The notes beneath the pieces are model-generated. The model did no database searches. It was not told where the DNA came from and was given only the letters and a program-made list of their open reading frames with translations. From positions 271,958 through 335,957 of the forward strand of contig NZ_LMFB01000019.1 in assembly GCF_001426685.1 (NCBI RefSeq): a DNA stretch of 64,000 nucleotides, written 5' to 3'. This document shows positions 12,942 through 22,860 of the stretch, in pieces (position 1 is the first letter of the stretch; the number at the start of each line of letters is the position of its first letter). The stretch comes from Rhizobium sp. Root483D2 (GTDB taxonomy: Bacteria; Pseudomonadota; Alphaproteobacteria; Rhizobiales; Rhizobiaceae). The position numbers and the translations under genes are program-made.

Positions 12942-15356
12942 CTATCCGAGATAGGTTTGCGCGAGGATGTCGGAGAAGCGGCCGAGTTCCTGTTCCAGAT
13001 TGTTATAGACCTCGGAGGTCATCGCCTCGGGTGTCATGACGGCGAGACCAGCGTGGAGCTTCATGGCTTCGCGGTAGAACGGCGACATCTGGCCGTTGAC
13101 GAAAGCATTCGGCAGTTGCTCGACCTCCGTCTTGATCTCGTTCAGCTGGTAGAGGATCGAGCGCGGGTTGAGCGGGTCGAGCACCAGCAGGTCGGTGACG
13201 GTCAGGGCTGCGGTGTTGACATTGTAGCGGCGGCGATGGGTCATGACGCTGTCGCCGATTTCGAGCAGCATGTCATAGGCCCCATCGGGCGCGTCCTCGC
13301 CGGACATGTGGCCGAGCAGCCGGGTCATGTGCAGGCCGCGCTCGAGATAGCGGCCGATCGACAGGAAGCGCCAGCCGGTGAAGCGGTACATGTTTTCGTG
13401 CACCAGACCGGCAAAGCCCGCGAGCTTCCGCAACAGGATGGTCATCGCATGGGTGGCGTCGTCGCCGGCCTGAACGGTGGACTGGAACTTGCGGGCGGTC
13501 TTGGCGAGATCGTTGAGCGCCAGCCAGCCATCGGCGGAGAAGCGGTCGCGGATATTGCTGGCGGAAAAAAGCGCGCTGTTGAGATTGGCCATCAGGCTGT
13601 CGGGCACCGGCTGCTTGGTGTCGATATCCAGCCCGGCCAGATAGTCGGTAATATCCTTCAACAGCGGCATTTCGGTATCGGCTGTTTCGGCAAAGCGCCC
13701 GTGCCAGGCGCGCAGGATGCGCAGGGCCCCTTCGGCGCGCTCGATATAGCGGCCGAGCCAGAACAGGTTGTCGGCCGCCCGGCTCGGCAGGCTGCCGGGC
13801 ATGATGCGGATGAAGCTTTCCTCGGCCGGCAGCAGCGTCATCTGTTCGACGGGCTTTTGGCTGACGATCCAGACATCGGCCGCCGAACCGCCCGCCTGCA
13901 TGGCGATCGCGGCGGCATCGGCGCCGGAGCCGATGCGGGCAAAACCGCCCGGCATGACCTGCCAGCCATCGCGGGTGCGCGCCACATAGACGCGCAGGCT
14001 CATCGGCCGCGGCGTCAGCTTGCCGTTGATCCAGGCGGGTGTGGTGGACAGGGTGACGACTTCCTGTCCGACGAGTTTCGGGCCGTCCGTCTGCAGCCAT
14101 TCCGCAACGGATGTCTTTGCGGTATCGCGCAGCGACGAGCCGAGAACGGACTGGCCGTTATCATCGAAGAACGGCCGGGTGGAATAGGCCGGGCCGATGA
14201 CCATTTTTTCGATATTGCCAGCCACCTGATCGCGTTCCGGCTGCTGGCCGCACCACCAGGTGGCGATGCTGGGCAGGACGGGGTCTTGCCCAAGCAGACG
14301 GCGGCAGATGGTCGGCATGAAGGCGAGGAAGGCGCGGGTCTCCAGAATGCCCGAGCCGAGCGAATTCACGATCGAGACCGAGCCCGAACGCAGCGCCTCC
14401 ACGATCCCGGGCGTGCCGATATGCGAACTCTGGTTCAATTCCAGCGGATCGGCAAAGGCGGCATCCAGGCGGCGCCACAGCACGCCAACGGGTTTCAAAC
14501 CGGCCACGGTGCGCACCATCACGCGGCCGTCGATCACGGTCAGGTCTTCGCCCTCAAGCAGCATGAAGCCGAGATAGCGGGCGATATAGGCGTGCTCGAA
14601 ATAGGTTTCGTTGGCAACACCCGGTGTCAGAACGGCGATGCGGTCGTCCGGATGTTTCTTGCGCGATTGCAGTTCGTCGCGGAAGGCACCGAAGAAGCCG
14701 GCGAGGCGATGGACATGGGTTTCGGCATAGAGATCGGAAAAGGCGCGGGTGGTGGCGACGCGGTTTTCGAGCGCAAACCCTGCACCCGACGGCGCCTCGG
14801 TGCGGTCCGACAGCACCCACCAATTGCCATCCGGGCCACGGCCGATCTCGAAGGAACAGAAATGCAGGAAATGCCCGTCGGCCGGAAGCACGCCGACCAT
14901 CGGGCGCAGGAATTCTGGATTGGACGCCACCAGCGACGGCGGCAGGAAGCCTTCGGCAACAAGCCGGTTCGGGCCATAGATATCGGCAGCGATCCGTTCC
15001 AGGAGTTCGGCGCGCTGGACGAGCCCTTTCGAGACCGCCTGCCATTCGGTGTCGTCGATCAGGACGGGGACGTGGGAGAGCGGCCAGTTGCGTTCCGAAT
15101 TTTCCTTGGTGCCATAGGCCCGGTAGAACACGCCGGCATCGCGCAGATAACGGTCGGCGCGGGCGAAGCGATTGGAGAGTTCGGTCTCGTCCATACGGCC
15201 GATAGAGGCTAGAAAATGCTGCCAGACTGGCCGGACATTGCCCTGCGTGTCGAGCATTTCATCGGCAATGCCGGGCAGCGCACGATAGCCGAAGACCGGA
15301 TCGTTGCCGATCCGGTCTTCGCGCCGTGTCGCTTGGGCCGTCTGCTTCTTTGACAT
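12942..15356 (-). CDS. circularly permuted ATP-grasp / alpha-E fusion protein
   Basis: An 804-residue two-domain protein. The first 480 or so residues are a circularly permuted type 2 ATP-grasp domain, with segments such as RPMVGVLPADGHFLHFCSFEIGR, LTPGVANETYFEHAYIARYLG and NSLGSGILETRAFLAF. The last 310 or so are an alpha-helical alpha-E domain (DUF403), starting near PSRAADNLFWLGRYIERAEGALR. In many genomes these are separate adjacent genes; here they are fused. ATP-grasp enzymes of this class are predicted to form peptide or amide bonds, and alpha-E is an accessory helical domain of unknown role. The ATG at 15356 has an AGGA site overlapping the stop of the upstream gene, which ends at 15364, implying tight coupling. 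Cytosolic; no signal peptide. Confidence 0.9.
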   Translation of the reverse strand: MSKKQTAQATRREDRIGNDPVFGYRALPGIADEMLDTQGNVRPVWQHFLASIGRMDETELSNRFARADRYLRDAGVFYRAYGTKENSERNWPLSHVPVLIDDTEWQAVSKGLVQRAELLERIAADIYGPNRLVAEGFLPPSLVASNPEFLRPMVGVLPADGHFLHFCSFEIGRGPDGNWWVLSDRTEAPSGAGFALENRVATTRAFSDLYAETHVHRLAGFFGAFRDELQSRKKHPDDRIAVLTPGVANETYFEHAYIARYLGFMLLEGEDLTVIDGRVMVRTVAGLKPVGVLWRRLDAAFADPLELNQSSHIGTPGIVEALRSGSVSIVNSLGSGILETRAFLAFMPTICRRLLGQDPVLPSIATWWCGQQPERDQVAGNIEKMVIGPAYSTRPFFDDNGQSVLGSSLRDTAKTSVAEWLQTDGPKLVGQEVVTLSTTPAWINGKLTPRPMSLRVYVARTRDGWQVMPGGFARIGSGADAAAIAMQAGGSAADVWIVSQKPVEQMTLLPAEESFIRIMPGSLPSRAADNLFWLGRYIERAEGALRILRAWHGRFAETADTEMPLLKDITDYLAGLDIDTKQPVPDSLMANLNSALFSASNIRDRFSADGWLALNDLAKTARKFQSTVQAGDDATHAMTILLRKLAGFAGLVHENMYRFTGWRFLSIGRYLERGLHMTRLLGHMSGEDAPDGAYDMLLEIGDSVMTHRRRYNVNTAALTVTDLLVLDPLNPRSILYQLNEIKTEVEQLPNAFVNGQMSPFYREAMKLHAGLAVMTPEAMTSEVYNNLEQELGRFSDILAQTYLG

Positions 15357-15363
15357 CAAGGTC

Positions 15364-18300
15364 CTACATGCCTGCCGGACGCCGCAAATCGAGCGTCAGG
15401 GGAAATTCTGCCGACGGGGCTTCCGGCTGAAGCGCATAGGCGCCGGCCGTGTGCCCCCACGGTTCGAAACGGGCGAGCCTTCGCGCTTCCGCTTCATTGC
15501 CGTTCACCGGGAAAGTGTCGTAACTGCGCCCGCCCGGATGGGCAACATGATAGATGCAGCCGCCGATCGAACGCTTCGACCATGTATCATAAATATCGAA
15601 TGTAAGCGGCGTGTTAACCGGCAAATTGGGGTGCAAACCCGACGAGGGCTGCCAGGCCTTGTAGCGGACGCCCGCAACCGCAACGCCATTGAAGCCGGTC
15701 TTGGTCAGCGGCAGTGCCCGGCCGTTGCAGGCCACGGTGTAGCGTTCGGGATTGGCGGTTTCGAGCTTGACCTGCAGCCGTTCGACAGAGCTGTCCACAT
15801 AGCGCACGGTGCCGCCGGGAGCGCCTTCCTCACCCATCACATGCCAGGGCTCCAGCGCCTGGCGCAGCTCAAGCTTGGCGCCCTCGTATTCGACCTCGCC
15901 GCAGAAGGGGAAGCGGAATTCGAGCTGGGCTTCGAACCATTCCGGCCGGATATTGAAGCCGTTGGCGCGCAAGTCATTGAGCACGTCGAGGAAATCCTGC
16001 CAGACATAATGCGGCAGCATGAAGCGGTCATGCAGGGTCGTGCCCCAGCGCACCAGCTTGCCTTCGGCCGGGTTTTGCCAGTAGCGGGCGATCAGCGCCC
16101 GAACCATCAGTTGCTGGGCAAGGCTCATGCGCGCATTGGGCGGCATTTCGAAGCCGCGGAATTCGACGAGGCCGAGACGGCCGGTCGGGCCGTCCGGAGA
16201 GAACAGCTTGTCGATGCAGATTTCCGAGCGGTGCGTGTTGCCGGTGACATCGGTCAAAAGATTGCGGAACAGGCGATCGACCATCCAGGGCAAAGGTTGC
16301 TGCGCCATGCCGGGCAAGGGCACCTGCGCCATGGCAATTTCCAGCTCGTACAGCGTGTCGTGCCGGGCCTCATCGACACGCGGCGCCTGGCTGGTCGGGC
16401 CGATGAACATGCCGGAAAACAGGTAGGACATCGATGGATGGCGCTGCCAGTGCAGGATCAGGCTTTTCAGCAAATCCGGCCGGCGCAGGAAGGGGCTGTT
16501 GTTGGGATTGTTGCCGCCGACAACGACATGGTTGCCGCCGCCGGTGCCGGTGTGGCGGCCGTCGATCATGAACTTGTCGGCGCCAAGGCGGGTGAGACGG
16601 GCCTCCTCGTAGATCGCCGTGGTGATGGCGACGCAATCGGCCCAGTTGGAGGCCGGATGGATGTTGACTTCGATGACGCCGGGATCTGGTGCGACGCGCA
16701 TGACGTTGATGCGCTCGTCCTGCGGCGGCGAATAGCCTTCGATATGGATGGGCAGACCGAGATCGGCGGCGGCTTTTTCGGCCGCCGCGACCAGGTCGAG
16801 ATAGTCCTCGATGCGCTCGACCGGTGGCATGAACACACAGAGGCGGCCATCGCGCGGCTCGACGCTCATGGCGGTGCGCACGGCGCCGCGAATATCGGCA
16901 TTGGCCGCTTCCAGCACCTGCTCGACACGCTTTTGCCGCGCTTCGGCTGCGGCCTTGCGCGAGGCCTCGGCCAGCGCCCGTGCCGGCGCGCCGTAATCGG
17001 GCAGCGGATCGCGCGGGATCGAGGGATCGGCCTCGTGGATATAGGGATATTGCGATGGCGGCACATAGGGCAGGGTGCCGAGCGGCATGCGGAAGCCGAT
17101 CGGCGAATCACCGGGGATCAGGAAAATCTTGCCACGGCGGGTGCGCCATTTCTCGGAGATCCATTTCTGTCCCTCCGCCTTGGAGTTCCAGGCCTGGACG
17201 GGCAGGATATAGCCGGTCGGGGTGGTGAGACCTCTGGCGAAAACCTTGGCGATACGGGCCCGTTCTTCCGGGCTTTCAAGCTTGGAATTGTCGGGATCGA
17301 CATTTTCCGGCAGGCTGCCTTCCTTGATGATCCATTCGGCCGGATCCTCGAAGGCGGGGATGACCATTTCCTGTTCGATCTCAAGGGCTGCCGCGATGCC
17401 GGTGATCAGGGCTTCGGCTTCCTTGGCGGTGACATTGGTATCCTTGCCTTCGGCGGCGATCAGGTCCGGGTCATGCCAGATCGGCTTGCCGTCCTTGCGC
17501 CAGTAAAGCGAGAAGGTCCAGCGCGGCAGGCTTTCGCCGGGATACCACTTGCCCTGGCCGTAATGGAGGAAGCCTCCGGGGGCGAAGCGTTCGCGCAGGC
17601 GCCGGATCAGCTCGTCGGCCTTGTCGCGCTTGGTCGGGCCGACGGCGCCGGTGTTCCATTCCTCCGATTCGAAATCGTCGATGGAAACGAAGGTCGGCTC
17701 GCCGCCCATGGTAAGGCGCACATCGGCGCCGTTCAGCACCGTGTCAACGTGCTCGCCGAGCGCATTCAGCGCCTGCCAGCTTTCCTCGGAAAATGGCTTG
17801 GTGATGCGCGGATGCTCCGCCACGCGGCTGACGGTCATGGCGAAGTCGAACGTGGTGTTGGCATCGCCGTAAAGGCCGCCGGAGATGGGTGCGGCATTGC
17901 GGTAATGGGGGGTGGCTGCCAGCGGGATATGGCTTTCGCCTGTCAGCAGGCCAGAGGTCGGATCAAGCCCGACCCAGCCGGCGCCGGGGATATAGACTTC
18001 GCACCAGGCATGCAGGTCGGTGAAATCGACCTCGGTACCCGAGGGACCGTCGAGCGCTTTCAGATCGGGGGCGAGCTGGATCAGATAACCGGAGACGAAG
18101 CGGGCGGCGAGCCCGAGATTGCGCAGGATCTGCACCAGCAGCCAGCTGGAATCGCGGCAGGAGCCGAGCGCCAGCTGCAGCGTCTCTTCCGGCGTCTGGA
18201 CGCCGGGTTCCATGCGGATGATGTAGTTGACCTTCTGCTGCAGACGGGCATTGAGGCCGACGATGAAATCGATCGTGCGCGTTGGGGTCAGATCAATGCC

Positions 18301-18696
18301 GTTGATATAGGCTTCCAGCGCCGGGCTCATCGGCTCCGGCTGCATGTAGATCTTCAGGTCGTCGCGGATGTCTTCAGGGTAAGAGAAGGGAAAAGTCTCG
18401 GCGTCTTCCTCGATGAAAAAGTCGAAGGGATTGTAGACGGTCATATCGGCGACGAGATCGACTTCGATCTTGAACTCGGTAAGCGGGTCGGGAAAGACGT
18501 AGCGCGAGAGGTAGTTGCCGTAGGGGTCCTGCTGCAGCGTGACGAAGTGATTTTCCGGCGTGACTTTCAAAGAGTGGCTGATCACCTTGGTCTTGGAATG
18601 GGCCGCCGGCTTCAACCGGATGATCTGGGGACCGAGCCGTACGGGCTTGTCATACTTGTAATGCGTCAGGTGATAGATGCTTGCTTTGATCGCCAT
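15364..18696 (-). CDS. transglutaminase-like / DUF2126 fusion protein
   Basis: A very large protein of 1110 residues. Residues 1-80 or so form the bacterial transglutaminase N-terminal beta domain. A transglutaminase-like core follows with intact triad Cys180 (GSCRDSSW), His229 (DLHAWCE) and Asp245 (GLDPTSG). The long C-terminal region from about 310 is DUF2126, including [25 protein letters not shown] and SKSRSIGG-like segments. It is the first gene of the three-gene operon and sits seven bases before the ATP-grasp/alpha-E gene. The family has no settled biochemical function; genomic context suggests peptide synthesis coupled to cysteine-dependent cleavage or transfer. The start ATG at 18696 has AAGGGG about 12 bases upstream. 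It is complete, with no frameshift. Confidence 0.9.
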   Translation of the reverse strand: MAIKASIYHLTHYKYDKPVRLGPQIIRLKPAAHSKTKVISHSLKVTPENHFVTLQQDPYGNYLSRYVFPDPLTEFKIEVDLVADMTVYNPFDFFIEEDAETFPFSYPEDIRDDLKIYMQPEPMSPALEAYINGIDLTPTRTIDFIVGLNARLQQKVNYIIRMEPGVQTPEETLQLALGSCRDSSWLLVQILRNLGLAARFVSGYLIQLAPDLKALDGPSGTEVDFTDLHAWCEVYIPGAGWVGLDPTSGLLTGESHIPLAATPHYRNAAPISGGLYGDANTTFDFAMTVSRVAEHPRITKPFSEESWQALNALGEHVDTVLNGADVRLTMGGEPTFVSIDDFESEEWNTGAVGPTKRDKADELIRRLRERFAPGGFLHYGQGKWYPGESLPRWTFSLYWRKDGKPIWHDPDLIAAEGKDTNVTAKEAEALITGIAAALEIEQEMVIPAFEDPAEWIIKEGSLPENVDPDNSKLESPEERARIAKVFARGLTTPTGYILPVQAWNSKAEGQKWISEKWRTRRGKIFLIPGDSPIGFRMPLGTLPYVPPSQYPYIHEADPSIPRDPLPDYGAPARALAEASRKAAAEARQKRVEQVLEAANADIRGAVRTAMSVEPRDGRLCVFMPPVERIEDYLDLVAAAEKAAADLGLPIHIEGYSPPQDERINVMRVAPDPGVIEVNIHPASNWADCVAITTAIYEEARLTRLGADKFMIDGRHTGTGGGNHVVVGGNNPNNSPFLRRPDLLKSLILHWQRHPSMSYLFSGMFIGPTSQAPRVDEARHDTLYELEIAMAQVPLPGMAQQPLPWMVDRLFRNLLTDVTGNTHRSEICIDKLFSPDGPTGRLGLVEFRGFEMPPNARMSLAQQLMVRALIARYWQNPAEGKLVRWGTTLHDRFMLPHYVWQDFLDVLNDLRANGFNIRPEWFEAQLEFRFPFCGEVEYEGAKLELRQALEPWHVMGEEGAPGGTVRYVDSSVERLQVKLETANPERYTVACNGRALPLTKTGFNGVAVAGVRYKAWQPSSGLHPNLPVNTPLTFDIYDTWSKRSIGGCIYHVAHPGGRSYDTFPVNGNEAEARRLARFEPWGHTAGAYALQPEAPSAEFPLTLDLRRPAGM

Positions 18697-18836
18697 GCGA
18701 ATTTTTATCCCCTTGATGGCGTGTCTCTGCCGCCATTGAGGGGATTTTGTGCAATGCGAAGAGAGATTGCAAGGCGCAATTCCCGGCGGGAAGATTCATT
18801 TCCCCGCAGGAAGAGCATTGCATAGCTGACTTGGGC

Positions 18837-20177
18837 CTATTCCTGCGGTTCGATGTTCTGGTTGAGGCGGAACAGATTGGCCGGATCGAGGCGGGCCTTG
18901 AGGCGGGCAAGGCGCTGGTATTTCTCATGGCCATAGGCATCGCGGGCGATGTGCGAGCCGGTGTCGCCCTGCTCGTTGACGTAATTTCCGGGGATCGAGC
19001 CATCGGACAGCAGACGGCCGTTCCTGCGGCCCCATTCGATACATCCGTCATCGCCGGTGCTATCGTCCCAGATGGGTTCGCACAGCCAGTAAAAGCCGGC
19101 GTTGCGCCCGGTATAGGCGGTTGCCTCGTCCGGCACGTCACTGATCGCGCCGCCGAGCTGAAGGACGTAGATTTCGCAATCCGGCGCCGGCGCATGCGCG
19201 ATCGCATCGACGATGTGCCCGATGGCCTGATCGCTGATTTCGGACCAGAAACCGCCTTTGGCATAATAACGGCGCGACCAGGCATAGGCTGCGTCGTTGC
19301 GGCTTTGCAGCGTGAGATAGGACAGGTTTTCCAGGCCGCCACCGGCACCGTGAGCCAAGGTTCCGAACGGTAACAATGTTGCTGGCGCGTATGCGGTATC
19401 ACCGAACCAAACAGCCGTGACGGCGATCCCCGATTGCGATGCAGTGAAAGACACGGTCAGATCCCTGGATTGTTGCCGCAGCAGATCGCGCAAAGCCGGA
19501 AGGACCTGGCGGGCACGGCTGAACGGGTAGTTCCATTGGCCAGCGACAATTCCGTCGAACGGATGCAACTGGAACCGGAAGCGGGTGATAACGCCGAAAT
19601 TTCCGCCGCCGCCGCGAATGGCCCAGAAGAGTTCCGGGTTCCAGGTTGGGCTGGTCCAGGTGATATCGCCGCTGGCGAGCACGATTTCGGCACCCAGCAG
19701 GCTGTCGATCGTCAGGCCATACTTGCGGCTCGCCCAGCCCATGCCGCCGCCCAGCGTCAGTCCGGCAATGCCGGTGTGGGAAATCACGCCTGCGGGCACG
19801 ATGTAACCCCGTGGCACCGTTGCGCGATCGAGATCGCCGAGCAAAGCGCCGCCGCCGACATCGACGGTCTGGGCCTGGTTGTCGATAACGATGGGACGGA
19901 TCAGGGAGAGGTCGAGCACCAGCCCGTCATTGCAAGTGGAGAGACCAGGCAGGCTATGGCCGCCGCCGCGCACGGCAAGTAAGGCTCCGGAGGCCGCCGC
20001 CGCCCGCACGGCTTTTTGAACATCCTCGACATCCTGAGGGCGCACGATCGCGCGCGGCAGGCGGTCGGCGATGCCGTTCCAGACATGGCGGTAGCGATCA
20101 TAGTCCGGATCACCGGCAGTGATCACCGGACAGTGAAGTTCTGCAGCGCTCAGTGCTTCCAGTAGCGAATTGGACAT
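18837..20177 (-). CDS. FAD-linked oxidase, berberine-bridge-enzyme-like
   Basis: Flavoprotein of 446 residues with a PCMH-type FAD-binding domain (about 25-200) and a C-terminal BBE domain ending in the typical ARLKARLDPANLFRLNQNI. The His that bonds the flavin 8-alpha position is in RGGGHSLPG. The second attachment Cys of plant BBEs is not present (the equivalent stretch reads AGVISHTGIAG), so I predict single covalent attachment. I prefer the start at 20177 (MSNSLLEALS) because GAGGG lies about nine bases upstream; an in-frame ATG at 20210 lacks a ribosome-binding site. No secretion signal is seen. Substrate unknown, probably an alcohol, sugar or secondary metabolite. It is not obviously co-transcribed with neighbours. 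Confidence 0.85.
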   Translation of the reverse strand: MSNSLLEALSAAELHCPVITAGDPDYDRYRHVWNGIADRLPRAIVRPQDVEDVQKAVRAAAASGALLAVRGGGHSLPGLSTCNDGLVLDLSLIRPIVIDNQAQTVDVGGGALLGDLDRATVPRGYIVPAGVISHTGIAGLTLGGGMGWASRKYGLTIDSLLGAEIVLASGDITWTSPTWNPELFWAIRGGGGNFGVITRFRFQLHPFDGIVAGQWNYPFSRARQVLPALRDLLRQQSRDLTVSFTASQSGIAVTAVWFGDTAYAPATLLPFGTLAHGAGGGLENLSYLTLQSRNDAAYAWSRRYYAKGGFWSEISDQAIGHIVDAIAHAPAPDCEIYVLQLGGAISDVPDEATAYTGRNAGFYWLCEPIWDDSTGDDGCIEWGRRNGRLLSDGSIPGNYVNEQGDTGSHIARDAYGHEKYQRLARLKARLDPANLFRLNQNIEPQE

Positions 20178-20292
20178 GGTCCTTGCCCTCGACTGGGCGA
20201 TATCTACCATATTTTAGGAGTTGCAGAAATAACCCGTTTGCAGGTGATGCTGGTGTCCATCTTGGGTAAAACACCGGGGAATGCCCTGCCGG

Positions 20293-20679
20293 TTACTTGA
20301 TGTCTGCCGCAATCTCCCAGACATGGCCGGAAGGATCGGCGAAGGCTGCGGTGCGGCGGCCCCAGGGACGGTCGATCGGGCCGTTGAGCAGCGTGATCCC
20401 GAGGCGGTTGAGTTCGGCGCAGACGGCGTCGGTGTCATCAACCTTGATCGTCAACAACATACGCGAGCCGGAGGATGATGCAGCCACAGGCAAAGGTGTC
20501 ACCAGCTCCGGTGCTTCGCTCGATATCAGCAAATTGACCAGCAGGCCGGAGAAATTCAACACGGCGGAGACGTCGTCTTCAAATAGAACCTTGGGATTAA
20601 ACGCCCGCTGATAAAATGACATGGCTTCATCGATATCATCGACGAACAGGGTGATGACCTCGATTGCGTCCAGCGTCAT
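20293..20679 (-). CDS. VOC-family (glyoxalase-fold) protein
   Basis: A 128-residue single vicinal-oxygen-chelate domain protein with paired beta-alpha-beta-beta-beta modules. It begins ITLFVDDIDEAMSFYQRAF and ends FADPSGHVWEIAADIK, the metal-ligand Glu position of the fold. Members include glyoxalases, dioxygenases and drug-binding or resistance proteins, so the reaction cannot be assigned. A GGAGGT ribosome-binding site precedes the ATG at 20679. It is the last gene of a likely minus-strand operon with a two-domain VOC protein, the broken DUF1579 gene and a DUF899 protein, all apparently under the divergent MarR regulator. Confidence 0.88.
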   Translation of the reverse strand: MTLDAIEVITLFVDDIDEAMSFYQRAFNPKVLFEDDVSAVLNFSGLLVNLLISSEAPELVTPLPVAASSSGSRMLLTIKVDDTDAVCAELNRLGITLLNGPIDRPWGRRTAAFADPSGHVWEIAADIK

Positions 20680-20742
20680 GGGACCTCCGGGAGTTCCTCA
20701 TAAGGTGGCACCGGCGTATTGCGCCGGTGCCCGTCGAATGGA

Positions 20743-21516
20743 TCAGCGTTTCATCGCCACGAGATTGAAATGGGCGCCCTGCGGATCGACGCAATTGACC
20801 ACCCAAGCGCCGCCGGGGACTTCCATCGGGCCGTTGACGACCTTGCCGCCCTTGGCGTTGGAGCGGTCGATGGCTGCATCGAGAGCATCGACGTTGAAGT
20901 AGAACCCCCAATAGGGTGGTGCCGGGATGGCGGCCAGCTTGTTCATCATGCCGCCAATCTGGGCGCCGTCATGGGAAAAGAGCTGGTAAATGCCCATGTC
21001 GCCCATATCGAGGCCATCATCCTTCTGCCAGCCGAACATTTCCTGATAGAACGGAAGCTCGACGGCAATATCGCCGGCCATCAGCTCATGCCAGCCGATG
21101 CTGCCGGGGTCCATCTGCTTGATATCCGGCATTTCGCCGTCACTCGTGCTGAACAGGGCAAACACGGCACCATGCGGGTCGGCAACAACGGCGAAGCGGC
21201 CAACGCCTGGGATATCGTCCGGCTGCCGGTGCACGGTGCCGCCGAGCTTGACGAGTTTTTCCGCTGAAGCATCGACATCATCGACGCCGATATAGCCGAG
21301 CCAGGCCGGTGGAACGTTCATGTCCCGGGCGCTCTGCGGCAATGTCATCAGGCCGGCAACCCGCAAGCCGTTGGTCTTGAACAGCGTATAATCCGCATCG
21401 GGCATGCCGGAATCGGCCGAGGTCCAGCCGACCACGTCATCATAGAAGGTTTCGGCAGCCTTGGTATCGGTGGTCATCAGTTCGTACCAGACGAATGCGC
21501 CATGTCCTTTTTTCAT
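20743..21516 (-). CDS. two-domain VOC-family protein
   Basis: A 257-residue protein made of two tandem VOC domains (about 5-120 and 130-255). The first starts GAFVWYELMTTDTKAAETFY and the second GWHELMAGDIAVELPFYQEMFGW; both end in a VADPHGA or CVDPQGA strand. This architecture is common in bacterial proteins annotated as lactoylglutathione-lyase-like or hydroxylase-like, but no reaction is established. The ATG at 21516 has a strong GGAGGAG ribosome-binding site; the longer frame to 21621 overlaps the start-proximal region of no gene and looks unlike the family. It lies 52 bases downstream of the broken DUF1579 gene in the same operon. Confidence 0.88.
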   Translation of the reverse strand: MKKGHGAFVWYELMTTDTKAAETFYDDVVGWTSADSGMPDADYTLFKTNGLRVAGLMTLPQSARDMNVPPAWLGYIGVDDVDASAEKLVKLGGTVHRQPDDIPGVGRFAVVADPHGAVFALFSTSDGEMPDIKQMDPGSIGWHELMAGDIAVELPFYQEMFGWQKDDGLDMGDMGIYQLFSHDGAQIGGMMNKLAAIPAPPYWGFYFNVDALDAAIDRSNAKGGKVVNGPMEVPGGAWVVNCVDPQGAHFNLVAMKR

Positions 21517-21568
21517 TGCAATTCTCCTCCTCAAGTTTATGGCCGTCTGGCCGGGATCGCTGGATTGT

Positions 21569-22048
21569 TCAAATGCGGTTGTAGTCGCAGGACATGACGG
21601 ATTTCCACGTGCCGTCGGCACGGCGGATGCGGGACGAGAAATTGCGGCTATCCGCGTCCCTGATGGTGATGATGTCCTGGTAGCGGGCGGTTTGGCCGGG
21701 ATTGCCGAAATCGGGGCCTTCGCAGTCGAGCGTCAGCACCTTTCCGGTTTCATCGAGCTTTCCCTCGTAAATCCAGAGGTTTGTCATGACGGAACTGATG
21801 AACGATCCAACTTAAAGTTTCCTTGCCGGATCGTAGCCGAGCGCCAGGATATTCGTTGCCGCGCTGCCGTCCGGCATCGTGCCGGTGGCCTCGGCAACGA
21901 TCCAGGCATCGCCCAGCAAGCGGGCGGTCTCCTCCCAGCTGGCGCCGCCATCCATATCGCCGCTTTCCTGGGAAGGATTGAACGTCAGGCGCCATCGTCC
22001 CGTCAGCTGCTGGAGCCAGCGGTGTTCGTCCACAAGATCTGCCTTCAT
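21569..22048 (-). pseudogene. DUF1579-family gene interrupted by an in-frame TAA
   Basis: The reading frame encodes a DUF1579 protein of about 159 residues: MKADLVDEHRWLQQLTGRW, then ILALGYDPARKL, a TAA at 21812-21814, and in the same frame VGSFISSVMTNLWIYEGKL through to MSCDYNRI. The two halves join without any shift, so one nonsense change (probably from a Tyr TAT or TAC codon) is enough to explain the break. The start at 22048 has a strong GGAGAGGAG site and lies 43 bases after the DUF899 stop. The C-terminal part could be re-initiated at ATG 21787, giving 72 residues. A sequencing error or readthrough are alternatives. DUF1579 proteins have no settled function but often accompany VOC and DUF899 genes. 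Confidence 0.8.
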
Positions 22049-22091
22049 CGCGTCTTCTCCTCTCCCAAGGGCGATTTCCGGGTCAGTCAGG

Positions 22092-22823
22092 TCAGGCACA
22101 GCAGGAATGGGGCTTTGCCTCTGCGTCATATTCGTCATGACGCTTCACGAAGCTCAGTGTCGATGTTTCATTGCGGCCCTTGGGCGCCCGGTCGAGGATC
22201 ATCAGCGTCGTCAGGATTTCTTCGCCGCCGCGGGCATAGTCGGAATAGGTGTGGTAGATATTGCCGGCCTCGTCGCGGATGAAGGCGCTCATGCCAGGCA
22301 GCTCGTCATGGGCGTCGTCGCCGGATGTTTCGCGGAAATTGTAAAAGACCTTGCCGCTTTCCAGCTCTTCCTTGGTGAGGGAGACATGGTAGTCGAAATT
22401 GAAATCGCTGCCGAAGGACGAGACCCAGGGGAATTTCCAGCCCATGCGCTTCTTATAGGCTTCGATCTTGTCGAGCGGTGCGCGCGAGACGGTCACATAG
22501 GTGACGTCGTGATTGTTGAGATGGGCAAGCGTGCCATCGATATGATCGGACAGGAAAGAACAGCCGGGGCAGCCGGCCTCCCAGTCCGGGCCGAACATGA
22601 AATGATAGATCATCAGCTGGCTGCGGCCGTCGAACAGGTCGGCAAGTGTCTTTTGCCCCTGCGGCGTCTCGAACATATAGGCCTTGTCGACCTTCACCCA
22701 GGGCATGTTCTGCCGGGCGGCGCGGATCTTGTCGCGTAGCTTGGTTTCTTCCTTTTCGGTAACGAGCAGGGCCCTGCGCGCTTCAAGCCATTCGTCTCTG
22801 GATACAACCGGATTGCTCAACAT
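22092..22823 (-). CDS. DUF899 family thioredoxin-like protein
   Basis: A 243-residue DUF899 protein with a predicted thioredoxin-like fold. It has the family start VVSRDEWLEARRALLVTEKE, the segment FMFGPDWEAGCPGCSFLSD with a CPGC motif resembling a redox-active CxxC, and WVSSFGSDFNFDYHVS. The C-terminus ends in a Cys pair (HSCCA). A GAGGAGG ribosome-binding site precedes the ATG at 22823. It is the first gene of the minus-strand operon, divergent from marR across 72 bases. The biochemical activity of DUF899 is not established; the CxxC motif suggests thiol chemistry or metal binding. Regulation by the adjacent MarR protein is my inference from the operator. Confidence 0.9.
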   Translation of the reverse strand: MLSNPVVSRDEWLEARRALLVTEKEETKLRDKIRAARQNMPWVKVDKAYMFETPQGQKTLADLFDGRSQLMIYHFMFGPDWEAGCPGCSFLSDHIDGTLAHLNNHDVTYVTVSRAPLDKIEAYKKRMGWKFPWVSSFGSDFNFDYHVSLTKEELESGKVFYNFRETSGDDAHDELPGMSAFIRDEAGNIYHTYSDYARGGEEILTTLMILDRAPKGRNETSTLSFVKRHDEYDAEAKPHSCCA

Positions 22824-22860
22824 CGTTCATTCCTCCTCAGAAAATCGCGTTTCGTTCCGC

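Noticed and set aside
15304..18825. 1173-codon open frame on the plus strand, antisense to the transglutaminase-DUF2126 gene
   Set aside because: It lies opposite a gene with intact catalytic motifs and conserved domains. Its translation is rich in Gly, Ala, Asp and Arg with no recognisable fold, typical of antisense frames in GC-rich DNA.
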